Source of the DNA: VRUE01 sp963715455
GTDB taxonomy: Bacteria > Actinomycetota > Thermoleophilia > Solirubrobacterales > 70-9
Assembly (NCBI GenBank): GCA_963715455.1
Contig: OY970245.1
Location: 1,922,001 to 1,986,000 of the forward strand
Direction: 5' to 3'
Length of the DNA stretch: 64,000 bases
Both the position numbers and the translations under genes were made by a program. Shown here piece by piece: positions 8,088 to 22,625 of the stretch (its first letter is position 1; the number at the start of each line of letters is the position of its first letter). The notes beneath the pieces are model-generated. The model was not told where the DNA came from, did not search any database, and saw only the letters and a list, made by a program, of their open reading frames with translations.

Positions 8088-9239
8088 ATGCAACGGCGCA
8101 GGCGGTGGGCGCTGGGCGCTGGAGCCCTCCTGCTGCTGACCTTGGCAGCGATCGCCGCGGTCAGCTGGCACTTCTCCTCAGCTGTCCTGGTCCCCGATCA
8201 CTCGCCTTGGTCCGATCATGTCGAGATCGAGTCGGTGTCCCCCGGCAGCATCGAGCTCGCCAAGTCCGAACCCACCCTGCGTCCCGGCTATTACGGGCTA
8301 GTCTGGGAGGCCGGTCACGCCGTTGTCGGACCGATCCTCCGTGAAGGCGAGGAGACCGTCACGCGCCGCTTGAGTGACGTACGGGGCTATCTCGTGCCCG
8401 GGCTCGAGGCCGGCTTCGAAAGCAACGTCTATTCCGGAGATCCTCACGAAGCTCGCGGCTTGCCCTTCCGCACAGTCCAGATCCCCAGCGAGCTCGGCCC
8501 GATGCCCGCCTGGCTCGTCCCCGCCCAGGGCAGCACCTGGGCGATCGTCGTGCACGGCATCAACGACGACCGCGAGATCAGCCACCGGCTCTCCCCCACT
8601 CTGCACCGCAGGGGCATCCCCTCTCTGACGATCTCCTACCGCGAGGACCTCGGCGCCCCGAGCAGCCCCGACGGGCTCCACCACCAGGGACAGACTGAGT
8701 GGCGCGATCTAGCCCCCGCCTCGCGCTACGCGCTCCAGCACGGTGCCTCTTCCCTTGTTCTGATCGGCTACTCGATGGGTGGAGCGTTGATCACGCAGTT
8801 CATACAGAAGTCCCCACTCGCGAGCCGTGTCGACGCTCTGGTTCTCGACGCCCCCGCACTCGACTGGAAGGCGATCCTCGAGTTCAATGCCGAGCGTATG
8901 AACATGCCAGGCTTCTTCGCCTGGCCGGTCGAGTGGGCAATCGATGCACGCACCGATGTCGATTGGGACAGCCTCAACGCCCTCCAGCACCCCGAGGACT
9001 TCGACCTTCCTGTGCTCGTCTTTCACGGTGAAGGAGACAAGGTGGTCCCGATCGAGACCAGCGAAGAGTTCGCCGACGAGCTGTCGGACTCGGCCACTTT
9101 TTACGCCGTACCGGAGGCTGGCCACACGCAGAGCTGGAACGTCAATCCGGCCCTTTACGAGCGACGCCTCGAAGCGTTTTTTGGCTCTGTAGTGCCAGAA
9201 ACGCAACGAGCCCGACCGGCGAGGTCGGGCTCGAAGTAA
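8088..9239 (+). CDS. Exported or membrane-anchored alpha/beta hydrolase
   Basis: A 383-aa protein from the ATG at 8088, which has GGAG close upstream; a TTG at 8073 would add five residues. A basic start (MQRRRRW) and hydrophobic residues to about 30 form a signal anchor. The hydrolase domain spans about residues 130-370: VHGIND (oxyanion region), nucleophile GYSMGG, acid Asp in HGEGDKVVP, and His in EAGHTQSW. This is the serine-aminopeptidase/BAAT-like branch; substrate unknown. The last nine codons, encoding ARPARSGSK, coincide with a 10-bp hairpin that ends the opposing rRNA operon, so the tail sequence is dictated by the terminator. Confidence 0.85.
   Translation: MQRRRRWALGAGALLLLTLAAIAAVSWHFSSAVLVPDHSPWSDHVEIESVSPGSIELAKSEPTLRPGYYGLVWEAGHAVVGPILREGEETVTRRLSDVRGYLVPGLEAGFESNVYSGDPHEARGLPFRTVQIPSELGPMPAWLVPAQGSTWAIVVHGINDDREISHRLSPTLHRRGIPSLTISYREDLGAPSSPDGLHHQGQTEWRDLAPASRYALQHGASSLVLIGYSMGGALITQFIQKSPLASRVDALVLDAPALDWKAILEFNAERMNMPGFFAWPVEWAIDARTDVDWDSLNALQHPEDFDLPVLVFHGEGDKVVPIETSEEFADELSDSATFYAVPEAGHTQSWNVNPALYERRLEAFFGSVVPETQRARPARSGSK
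9208..9232 (-). terminator. Terminator of the rRNA operon, inside the 3' end of the convergent hydrolase gene
   Basis: A perfect 10-bp stem (GAGCCCGACC / GGTCGGGCTC) with a 5-base loop, 14 bases beyond the 5S gene. On the minus strand it is followed by GTTGCGTTTC, a weak T-rich stretch. The hairpin also lies at the end of the plus-strand hydrolase gene and may stop transcription from both sides. Confidence 0.7.
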
Positions 9240-9245
9240 GTAAAA

Positions 9246-9362
9246 ACCGGCGGCGACCTACTCTCCCAGGAGGTTGCCCTCCAAGTACCATCGGCGCTGA
9301 GAGGCTTAACTGCTCTGTTCGGAATGGGAAGAGGTGTCTCCCTCTCGCTATGCACCACCGGA
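9246..9362 (-). rRNA. rrf: 5S ribosomal RNA
   Basis: On the minus strand the sequence runs from TTCCGGTGGTGCATAGCGAG through CCATTCCGAACAGAGCAG to CTGGGAGAGTAGGTCGCCGC, the conserved order of a 5S rRNA with complementary ends (CCGGTGG with CCGCCGG). Length is about 117 bases; ends are estimated to within a few bases. It is the last gene of the rRNA operon. Confidence 0.95.
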
Positions 9363-9378
9363 AATTTGCGAGACAACC

Positions 9379-9409
9379 GCCCCGGTGGAGCTTGAAAACC
9401 GCACAAGGC
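9379..9409 (-). other. 3' arm of the 23S rRNA processing stem
   Basis: These 31 bases between 23S and 5S pair with 12509-12539 upstream of 23S: 28 Watson-Crick pairs, 2 G-U pairs and 1 mismatch. The two arms would bring together the ends of 23S in the precursor and form a typical RNase III substrate. Confidence 0.75.
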
Positions 9410-9431
9410 ACAAAGGTAAGTAATTAAAACA

Positions 9432-12430
<2,999 letters not shown>

Positions 12431-12646
12431 CGGTGAGCAACCCGCACACAGTGTGTACGGGTCGTAAATAAATTACCCTGACAATCTGCATATGCAGATA
12501 ATCAATTGGCCTTGTGCAGTTTTCAAGGTCCACCGAGGCGCACGCAACGGCTGACTGCCGTTGGCGGTCTCTCAAAACTGAGCAGCGTACCCAGTGACAG
12601 AGAGTCACTGGGGAGCCCGGTCGACGTTCTAGAGAAATCTCCCTAG
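12431..12646 (-). other. 16S-23S internal transcribed spacer without tRNA
   Basis: The spacer is about 216 bases and contains no tRNA-Ile or tRNA-Ala cloverleaf. It holds the 5' arm of the 23S stem (12509-12539), the 3' arm of the 16S stem (12565-12589), and a perfect 9-bp hairpin (CCCAGTGAC / GTCACTGGG, 12590-12612) just after 16S. Confidence 0.8.
12509..12539 (-). other. 5' arm of the 23S rRNA processing stem
   Basis: Pairs with 9379-9409 on the far side of the 23S gene (see that entry). It includes the CTTGAAAACT segment also found ahead of 16S. Confidence 0.75.
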
Positions 12647-14192
<1,546 letters not shown>

Positions 14193-14350
14193 GGTACTTC
14201 TTACAGAGAGCTGTCATGCCTGGCAAATTGCAAATCGCCAGGTACACATACTTGGCGACCGGCATGACGGGTAAATCAGACCACCCGGCGCGCTGGCGCA
14301 CCGAGTGGATCGGGCTCAAACATCCCACGGACACGAATGTCCGCGGGGTG

Positions 14351-14375
14351 CACGCTGCTCAGTTTTCAAAGACCG
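14351..14375 (-). other. 5' arm of the 16S rRNA processing stem
   Basis: Of 25 bases, 22 are identical to the reverse complement of 12565-12589 in the 16S-23S spacer, including the core CTGCTCAGTTTT. The two arms flank 16S and would form the RNase III processing helix of the precursor. Confidence 0.7.
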
Positions 14376-14450
14376 CTGCGCCGTCCGTGGCGGGTCTCGC
14401 CACTCTTCACGCATGGGCTAGGCACCGGGCCTCGCCCAGAGGGACGAAGG

Positions 14451-14479
14451 AGTATAGCGCTAGGCGGGCTTCTTGCCTA
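14451..14479 (-). promoter_or_regulatory. Promoter of the rRNA operon
   Basis: On the minus strand, TAGGCA (14479-14474) and TATACT (14456-14451) are separated by 17 bases, a good sigma-70-type spacing with a near-consensus -10. The -35 hexamer starts with the TAG stop codon of tyrS, so the promoter overlaps the end of that gene. The transcription start would be near 14444, about 250 bases before the mature 16S. Confidence 0.6.
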
Positions 14480-15640
14480 GGCCGGCAGGCGCAGGCGCCG
14501 GAAGCGGCGCTTGCCAGCTTGCAGCACGCGCCCCTCGAGCTCCACCGGGGCCAGATCAAGGGTCTCGGGCGGAATCGGCTCCCCATCGAGCTTAGCCCCG
14601 CCCTGGGCAATTAGGCGCCGTGCCTCGCTGGAGCTGATCTCGAAGGCCCCAGCCATTAGCGCCGGCAGGTGGACCTCTCCCCCGTTGTCGCTCAGGAATG
14701 GGCCCAGGTCGAGATCCTCAATCTCGTCGGGCGCCGCTCGCTCGACGAAAAGCCGGTTGAAGTGAGCTTCGGCCTCGTGCGCCGCGGCCTCGTCGTGGAA
14801 GCGGGTGACGACGCTGCGGGCCAGGGCCCGCTTGGCCTCGTTGGGCGGCGCTCCCGCCGGCCATTCGGCTCCCAGCACGAGCCGGAAGTACTCGGGCATC
14901 GCCTCGTCGGGCACGCGCATCGTCTTGCCGAACATCTCCTCCGGCGCCTCGGTGACACCGATGTAATTGCCCAGCGACTTACTCATCTTCTGCACTCCGT
15001 CAGTGCCGACCAGGATCGGCATCGTCAGGATCGATTGCGGCTTCTGCCCGTAGGAGGTCTGGATGTCACGACCGAAGAGCAAATTGAACTTCTGGTCGGT
15101 CCCCCCCAGCTCGACATCCGCCTCGATCGCCACCGAGTCGTAGCCCTGGAGCAGCGGGTAAAGCAGCTCCAGGGCTGCAATCGGCGCGTTGGCGGCAAGC
15201 CGCCTTTGGAAGTCGTCGCGCTCGATCAGGCGGGCGACCGTCGTCTGGGCGAGCAGGCCGAGCAGCTCCTCGGGCGCCATACGCAGCCACTCGCTGTTGA
15301 AGCGCACCTCGGTGCGCTCGCGGTCGAGCACCTTGAAGGCCTGCTCCTGGTAGGTGGTGGCGTTGGCCTCAATCTCCTCAGCGGAGGGCAGGGGGCGCTG
15401 CGCGGAGCGGCCGCTGGGGTCGCCGACCCTGGCTGTGAAGTCGCCGACGATAAGCACCACCTGATGGCCGGCCTGCTGGAACTCGCGCAGCTTCTCCAGC
15501 ACGACCGTGTGGCCGAGGTGGATGTCGGGCGTCGTCGGGTCGATGCCGAGCTTGATGCGCAGCGGGCGCCCGCCGGCGAGCTGCTCATCGAGCATCCCCG
15601 CCGGCAGCACGTCGACCGCGTTACGGGTCAGGTCCGCCAT
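14477..15640 (-). CDS. tyrS: TyrS, tyrosyl-tRNA synthetase
   Basis: Class I aminoacyl-tRNA synthetase that charges tRNA-Tyr. The class signatures are visible: HLGH at residues 41-44 and KMSKS at 218-222. The VGDFTARVGDPSGR segment follows, and an S4-like RNA-binding domain fills about residues 325-387 (SSSEARRLIAQGG). With the ATG at 15640 the protein is 387 aa; an ATG at 15712 in the same frame would run into the divergent PBP gene and add residues unlike the family. TAGCAT lies 7 bases before this ATG. The gene is followed at once by the rRNA promoter. Confidence 0.95.
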   Translation of the reverse strand: MADLTRNAVDVLPAGMLDEQLAGGRPLRIKLGIDPTTPDIHLGHTVVLEKLREFQQAGHQVVLIVGDFTARVGDPSGRSAQRPLPSAEEIEANATTYQEQAFKVLDRERTEVRFNSEWLRMAPEELLGLLAQTTVARLIERDDFQRRLAANAPIAALELLYPLLQGYDSVAIEADVELGGTDQKFNLLFGRDIQTSYGQKPQSILTMPILVGTDGVQKMSKSLGNYIGVTEAPEEMFGKTMRVPDEAMPEYFRLVLGAEWPAGAPPNEAKRALARSVVTRFHDEAAAHEAEAHFNRLFVERAAPDEIEDLDLGPFLSDNGGEVHLPALMAGAFEISSSEARRLIAQGGAKLDGEPIPPETLDLAPVELEGRVLQAGKRRFRRLRLPA

Positions 15641-15657
15641 GGCCGCAATGCTAGACT
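15641..15657. promoter_or_regulatory. Overlapping divergent -10 boxes of tyrS and the PBP gene
   Basis: TAGCAT on the minus strand (15653-15648) sits 7 bases from the tyrS ATG. TAGACT on the plus strand (15652-15657), preceded by TGC as in extended -10 promoters, points toward the PBP gene. The two boxes overlap by two bases. Confidence 0.4.
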
Positions 15658-17846
15658 GCCGCACTCTCTTGGCGGGCGAACGCAGCAAGCCGCGCCTCAA
15701 GAAGCTACGCATCCTCTTCGTCCTGATGGGGCTCGGCGTGCTGGGGCTTGTCTCGATGGTCTTCGGGATGATGGCCGCTGTCTCGCAGGACCTGCCGGCG
15801 ATCTACAACTTCGCCCAGTACCGGGCCGCCAAGAACAGTGAGGTATTCGACGCCTCCGGCGAGCCGATCGGCACGCTGACCAGCGACCAGAACAAGATCC
15901 TGCTCACCTCGGGGCAGATCTCCCCCAACATGAAGAACGCGGTGGTGTCGATCGAGGATGCGCGCTTCTACGAACACAGCGGCGTCGACTTCCAGGGGAT
16001 CGGTCGCGCCCTGGTCCAGGATGTGCTCTCGCTCAGTGCCAGCCAGGGCGCCTCGACGATCACGCAGCAGTTCATCAAGGACGCGCTGGCGGCGCAGAGC
16101 AACCGCACCGTGCTGCAGAAGTTCCGCGAGGCGGCGCTCGCCTATCGCCTGGAGAGCCACTGGAGCAAGGACAAGATCCTCACCGAATACCTCAACACGA
16201 TCTACTTCGGCTCGGGGGCTTACGGCATCGAGGCAGCGGCACGCACCTTCTTTGGCTACGCCCACCCGGGCTGTGGCACCAGCCAGGAGCCCTGCGCTTC
16301 GGTGCTGGAGCCCTGGGAGGCGGCCCTACTGGCCGGTGTGATCCAGTCCCCTTCGGCCTACGACCCCAAGTACTACCCCGAAAACGCACTCGCCCGACGC
16401 AACCTGGTGCTGGAACGGATGTACGAACAGGACTTCATTACCTTCGAGCGGCTCAGCGAAGGCCGCAAACAGGCGCTGCCCTCTCCCGACGACATCGAGC
16501 CGCCCACGCTCGACTCGAAGGCACCGTACTTCACCGCCTGGCTGCGTCAGCAGCTGGTCGAACGCTACGGCGCCGCCAAGTCATTCTTCGGCGGGCTCAA
16601 GGTCAAGGCAACGCTCGACCTGCGCCTGCAGGGAGCCGCCGAAGAAGCAGTCAACTCCTATCTCGGCTATTCGCCGGCGACCGCCTCGGTGGTCGTCATC
16701 GACAACCACAACGCCGGCGTCAAGGCGATGGTCGGCGGGCCCAACTTCGAGACCAAGCCGTTCAATCTCGCCACTCAGGGCTACCGCCAGCCGGGCTCCT
16801 CGATCAAGCCCTTCATCCTGCTCACCGCGCTCGAGCAGGGCATCTCCCCCTACACGACCTATGAATCGGCCCAGCAGGAATTCAGCTACGGCAAGAAGGG
16901 CCAGGAAACGTTCGTGGTCACCAACGACGAGGGCGCCTACGCCGGGGTCAGCGACATCGTCTCGGCGACGACCAACTCCGACAACTCGGTCTACGCCCAG
17001 CTGGCGCTTGAAGGCCTACAGGGGAGCTCGGTGCAGGACCGCACCCGGGCGATCGCCGGCACGATCCACAAGCTCGGCTACGACGACCCGATCTCGACCA
17101 ACCCGGCGATGGTCCTCGGCGGTATCGACCCGGGCGTGACGCCCATGGGCTGGACCTACGCCTACACGACGATCGCCAACGACGGCGACCGGGTCAGCGG
17201 CAAGCTGGCGGCGGATCCCGGCGACAGCCCGGTGGCCTACACGCAGATCACCGATCAGGACGGCCAGACGATTCCCGGCGGCGAGAACGACTCGATCCAC
17301 ACCCAGGTGGTCGACGAAGACGTCGCCAGGGAAGCGAAGAGCATCCTCGAAACCGTGGTCAGCAGCGGCACCGGCGTCAACGCCGACATCGGCGCCACGG
17401 GACAGTGGGGCAAGACCGGCACGACGGAGAACAACGGCGACGCCTGGTTCTGCGGCGCCACCGAAGAAGTGACGGCCTGCGTCTGGGTTGGCTACGCCGA
17501 CACAGTGACGCCGATGGAAACCCTCTACAACGGCGGCCCCGTCCAGGGTGGCACCTTCCCGGCGCTGATCTGGGCGAGCGTCGTCTCCGCCTGGGAAGAG
17601 ATCAAGGCCGAACGCGCTGCCGAAGCCAAGGAAGATCGCGAGGGCGACTCGGACTCGAGCGACTCCGGCTCGACCTACACGCCACCGGAATCGACGATCG
17701 AACCGGAAGTCGCGCCGGAACCCGAATCAAGCGAACCGACCGAACCGGCGACCCCGGAAGCTCCCGAGGAAGCCGCCCCGGAAGCCGCGCCCGAAGCGAG
17801 CGAACCGGCGGCACCCGCCGGCGGTGGCGGCGTCACCGCGGGCTGA
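15648..17846 (+). CDS. Class A penicillin-binding protein (bifunctional transglycosylase/transpeptidase)
   Basis: Builds and cross-links peptidoglycan at the outer face of the membrane. Counting from ATG 15648 (732 aa): a basic start and one membrane segment at about 18-45; glycosyltransferase family 51 domain at about 70-260 with catalytic Glu103 in SIEDARFYEHSG and the ASTITQQFIKD motif; transpeptidase domain at about 340-625 with Ser384-x-x-Lys387, Ser444-Asp-Asn446, and Lys589-Thr-Gly. A tail of about 90 residues rich in Glu, Pro and Ala follows. The ATG is only 7 bases from the divergent tyrS ATG and has no ribosome site; a TTG at 15669, 11 bases after a TAGACT box, is a possible alternative start. 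Confidence 0.92.
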   Translation: MLDCRTLLAGERSKPRLKKLRILFVLMGLGVLGLVSMVFGMMAAVSQDLPAIYNFAQYRAAKNSEVFDASGEPIGTLTSDQNKILLTSGQISPNMKNAVVSIEDARFYEHSGVDFQGIGRALVQDVLSLSASQGASTITQQFIKDALAAQSNRTVLQKFREAALAYRLESHWSKDKILTEYLNTIYFGSGAYGIEAAARTFFGYAHPGCGTSQEPCASVLEPWEAALLAGVIQSPSAYDPKYYPENALARRNLVLERMYEQDFITFERLSEGRKQALPSPDDIEPPTLDSKAPYFTAWLRQQLVERYGAAKSFFGGLKVKATLDLRLQGAAEEAVNSYLGYSPATASVVVIDNHNAGVKAMVGGPNFETKPFNLATQGYRQPGSSIKPFILLTALEQGISPYTTYESAQQEFSYGKKGQETFVVTNDEGAYAGVSDIVSATTNSDNSVYAQLALEGLQGSSVQDRTRAIAGTIHKLGYDDPISTNPAMVLGGIDPGVTPMGWTYAYTTIANDGDRVSGKLAADPGDSPVAYTQITDQDGQTIPGGENDSIHTQVVDEDVAREAKSILETVVSSGTGVNADIGATGQWGKTGTTENNGDAWFCGATEEVTACVWVGYADTVTPMETLYNGGPVQGGTFPALIWASVVSAWEEIKAERAAEAKEDREGDSDSSDSGSTYTPPESTIEPEVAPEPESSEPTEPATPEAPEEAAPEAAPEASEPAAPAGGGGVTAG

Positions 17847-18465
17847 GCCACGGCTTCGAGACGTGAGGGTTGCCGGCGGCGCAGAAGCGCCAGGGCCGCT
17901 CGACCGCCTTCGTGATGCCGATGCGCGGCCCGGTGAGCACCGCCCCGTGCCAGTCGTCCGCGGGCAGCAGCAGGAGGAAGGGGTCTCGTGTCAGATCGGC
18001 GCCGTTCGAGCCAAGGCCGATGCCGAGCGCTTCGGTCAGCTTGCCAGGGCCGGAGCAGAGGTCGGGGTCGGGGCGATTGCCGCGCCGTGCCTGCATCTCC
18101 TCAATTCCGCGGGTCGGCTCGAGCGCCCTGATCAGCACCGCCGCCGCCTCGCCCTCGGGTTCGGCGACCGCGTTGAGCAGGCTGTGGATGCCATAGGAGA
18201 GGTAGACGTAGGCTCTCCCGGGCGGCCCGAAGAGCACCTCTGTGCGCCGTGTCAGGCCGACGTAGGCGTGGCAGGCGGGGTCGTCGCGCTCGTAGCTCTC
18301 GGTCTCGACGATCGTGCCGCCGCAGCCGTCGAAGAAGAGTCGGCAGCCGATCAGCTCGCGAGCGACGACGTGAACCGAGCGCTCAAAGAACTCAACCCCC
18401 AGGCGCTTCGTAGATACCTCACCGGGGTCATAGCCCCGGAAAGCGCTCAACGAAGCGTCAGCCAC
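17833..18465 (-). CDS. Aag/MPG-type 3-methyladenine DNA glycosylase
   Basis: Monofunctional DNA glycosylase that removes alkylated purines to start base excision repair. The 210-aa protein shows the family's hallmark segments: ARELIGCRLFF, IVETESY (with the Glu that activates water), CHAYVGLTRR, and the YVYLSYGIHSLLN stretch with the DNA-intercalating Tyr. It overlaps argH by 8 bases upstream and the convergent PBP gene by 14 bases at its 3' end, so it is probably the last gene of the argH operon. Confidence 0.92.
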   Translation of the reverse strand: MADASLSAFRGYDPGEVSTKRLGVEFFERSVHVVARELIGCRLFFDGCGGTIVETESYERDDPACHAYVGLTRRTEVLFGPPGRAYVYLSYGIHSLLNAVAEPEGEAAAVLIRALEPTRGIEEMQARRGNRPDPDLCSGPGKLTEALGIGLGSNGADLTRDPFLLLLPADDWHGAVLTGPRIGITKAVERPWRFCAAGNPHVSKPWLSPR

Positions 18466-19849
18466 GCTCTTCGAGGGCGCGCGACTTGACCGCGGCGAGG
18501 GTCTCGCCCGCCTCGTGGATCTGCTCGGCGAGCGCTGTCGAGGAGGTGCCTCCCGCGATGCGCTTCGACTCGAGCCAGCTACTGCGCTGCAGGACCTCGT
18601 AGTAGGAATCGTCGAGCTGCTCGGAGCGCTCGCGCAGCTCCTCCGGGGTCAGCTCAGAGAGCGCCTTGCCGCGCTCGACCGCGTCGCGGACCAGGCCGCC
18701 GACGATGCCGTGCGCCTCGCGGAAGGGCACGCCACGGCGCACGAGCAGGTCGGCCACCTCGGTCGCCGCCAGCATCTCGTCGCCCGACGCATCCTCCAAC
18801 CGCTCGCGGTCGAACTCGATCCCGGCGAGCATCCCCTCGGTTGCTCCCAGGCAGGACTCGACCGTGTCGATCGCGTCGAAGAGCGGCTCCTTGTCCTCCT
18901 GCATGTCCTTGCCGTAGGTGAGCGGCAGGGCATGCATCGTGCCCAGCAGGGTCGCGAAGCTCGCCGCCACACGCGGGCTCTTGGCACGCAGCAGCTCGGC
19001 CGAGTCCGGATTCTTCTTCTGCGGCATGATCGAGGAGCCGGAGGAGAAGGACTCATCCAGCTCGCAGAAGCCGAACTCGCTGCTCGACCAGATAACGATC
19101 TCCGAGCCGAGCCGCGAGAGATGCATCGCGCAGGTCGAGGCGGCCGCCAGGTAGTCGAGCACGAAATCGCGATTGGAGGCCCCGTCGATCGAGTTGTGGC
19201 TGATGTGCTCAAAGCCCAGGTCGTCGGCCACCGCGCGCCGGTCGATCTCCCAGTTGACCCCAGCCAGGGCGCCGGAGCCGAGCGGCATCACCGAGGCGCT
19301 ATCGAGGGCGAACTGAAAACGCAGCACGTCACGGGCCAGCATCCAAAAGTAGGCGAGCAGGTGGTGGCCGAGGTAGACGGGCTGGGCACGCTGCAAGTGC
19401 GTGTAGCCGGGCATCGGCCAATCGCGATGGCACTCGGCCAGCTCCAGCAGGCGCTCCATCGCCTCGCCGGCCAGCTCGATCGCCCGCAGCGAGTGCGCCT
19501 GGACGACCATCGCCACGTCGGTCGCCACCTGGTCGTTGCGCGAGCGGCCGGTGTGCAGCTTGCCGGCTAGCGGACCGACCTCCTCACCGAGCAGCCGCTC
19601 GACCGCCATGTGGATGTCCTCATCGGCGTCCTCGAACTCGAAGCCGTGCTCGCCCATGCGGGCGCGGACGCGCTCGAGGCCGGCGTCGATTTGCTCTAGC
19701 TCGGCATCGTCGAGTACGCCGAGTTCACGCAGGCCACGAGCGTGAGCCTGCGACTGATCGATGTCATAAGGCGCCAACCGCCAATCGAACTCGATCGAGC
19801 GATTGATGCGCCAGAAGCGCGGGTCGGGGTCTTTGCGAAAGCGCGACAT
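18458..19849 (-). CDS. argH: ArgH, argininosuccinate lyase
   Basis: Splits argininosuccinate into arginine and fumarate, the last step of arginine synthesis. The fumarase/aspartase superfamily signature GSSIMPQKKNPD is present around residue 275, together with HTGRSRNDQVATD and GYTHLQRAQP. ATG 19849 gives 463 aa; the frame is open further up but this start overlaps the stop of the upstream aminotransferase gene (TGATG) and gives the standard N-terminus. No other arginine gene is in the window. Confidence 0.95.
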   Translation of the reverse strand: MSRFRKDPDPRFWRINRSIEFDWRLAPYDIDQSQAHARGLRELGVLDDAELEQIDAGLERVRARMGEHGFEFEDADEDIHMAVERLLGEEVGPLAGKLHTGRSRNDQVATDVAMVVQAHSLRAIELAGEAMERLLELAECHRDWPMPGYTHLQRAQPVYLGHHLLAYFWMLARDVLRFQFALDSASVMPLGSGALAGVNWEIDRRAVADDLGFEHISHNSIDGASNRDFVLDYLAAASTCAMHLSRLGSEIVIWSSSEFGFCELDESFSSGSSIMPQKKNPDSAELLRAKSPRVAASFATLLGTMHALPLTYGKDMQEDKEPLFDAIDTVESCLGATEGMLAGIEFDRERLEDASGDEMLAATEVADLLVRRGVPFREAHGIVGGLVRDAVERGKALSELTPEELRERSEQLDDSYYEVLQRSSWLESKRIAGGTSSTALAEQIHEAGETLAAVKSRALEERG

Positions 19850-20945
19850 CAGATCGAAGCGGCCAGAGCCTCGCACACCTGCGCCACCTGGGACTCGCTC
19901 ATTGCCGAGAAGAAGGGCAACGCCAGCGAGCTGGCGGAGACCGCTTCGGCGATCGGGAACTGGCCCTCGCGGTAGCCCAGCTCACGCAGGTGCGGGAAGA
20001 GGTGAATACAGGGCAAGTAAGCCTTGCTGGCGACGCCGCGCGCGGCGAGGTGCGCGACCGTCGTATCGCGATCGACGCCCTCAGGCAGGCACACCGTGTA
20101 GACGAACCAGCTGCGCCGCTCCTCGCCGCGGCCAGGGATCGGCGTTCGCAATCCCTCGATGCCGGCCAGGCCCTCCTCGTACAACGTCGCGACCCGCGTC
20201 CGCGCCGCGAGCATCGAGTCGAGCTTCTCGAGCTGGGCGATGCCGAGCGCCGCGGCCACGTCGGAGAGGCGATAGTTGAAGCCAAGCCCGCCGTGGTCAA
20301 GCCAACCCATGTCGGTAGCCCGCCCCTGGTTGCGCTCGCTGCGCAGGCGCGCCGCCTCCTCGGCGTTGCGCGGGACGATCATCCCTCCCTCGCCCGTAGT
20401 CAGCTGCTTGTTGGCGTAGAAGGCGAAGCTGGCCAGGTTGCCGCGGGTGCCAGCCTTGCGCCCCTCGGTATCGACCGCGCCGAGCGCCTCGCAGGCGTCC
20501 TCGAGCAAGCCGAGGTCGTGCTCGATGGCGAGCGCCTCGATCTCGGGCATCGCCGCCGGGTAGCCAAAGATGTGCACGGGCAGAATGCCGGCCGTGCGCT
20601 CACCCACCGCGTCAGCGGCAGCCTCCGGGTCGAGGTTGAGCGTCACGGGGTCGACGTCGCAGAAGACCGGCTTGGCGCCCTCGTAGAGCAGGCAGTTGGC
20701 CGAGGCTACGAAGCTGAAAGGGCTGGTCAGCACCTCGTCACCGGCGCCCCAGCCGAGCATGCGCACACCGAGGTGCAGGGCTGTGGTTCCGCTGGAAACG
20801 GCGACCGCATCCTCCACCCCCAGCCAAGCCGCGAACTCGCGCTCGAAACGCTCGCCCATGGGGCCCAGCGAGAGCCTGCCCGAACGCAGCACATCGAGCA
20901 CGAGCTCCTCCTCGCGGGCGCCGATCTCGGGCTGGGCGAGCGGGA

Positions 20946-20949
<4 letters not shown>
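19849..20949 (-). CDS. DegT/DnrJ/EryC1/StrS-family PLP aminotransferase
   Basis: A 366-aa fold-type I PLP enzyme. The family normally puts an amino group on a keto-sugar nucleotide (C3, C4 or C6) for surface polysaccharide or glycan synthesis. Visible features are SSGTTALHLG (PLP phosphate binding), LEDACEALGA (the Asp contacting the PLP nitrogen), and the Schiff-base lysine in FYANKQLTTGEGG. It is coupled to cimA (ATGA overlap at 20946-20949) and to argH (TGATG). No sugar dehydratase partner is close by, so the placement among amino acid genes is odd and the substrate cannot be given. Confidence 0.85.
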
Positions 20950-22505
<1,556 letters not shown>

Positions 22506-22555
22506 CTGATGCCTTTCACTTCGAGAGATCGGGGGGAGGGCCTGCCGGCCCGTGC

Positions 22556-22588
22556 GCGTGGCATCGCCACGCCAGCCGCTAGGCGGCT
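22556..22588 (-). other. Two adjacent hairpins in the ilvE-cimA gap
   Basis: The 120-base gap between ilvE and cimA holds GCGTGGC-ATC-GCCACGC (22556-22572) and AGCCGC-TAG-GCGGCT (22574-22588). They could be a weak terminator, an mRNA processing site or an attenuator. No leader peptide with branched-chain codons is visible beside them. Confidence 0.35.
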
Positions 22589-22625
22589 GCGGTAATTCGC
22601 CCGATTGCCTCGAAATGGCGCTGCA

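Noticed and set aside
12431..12646. Possible tRNA in the 16S-23S spacer
   Set aside because: No T-arm (GGTTCRA) or cloverleaf pairing; the sequence is accounted for by processing stems and a hairpin.
22506..22625. Leader peptide before cimA
   Set aside because: The only ATG frame there (MPRARAGRPSPRS...) has no branched-chain codon run and continues into cimA out of frame.
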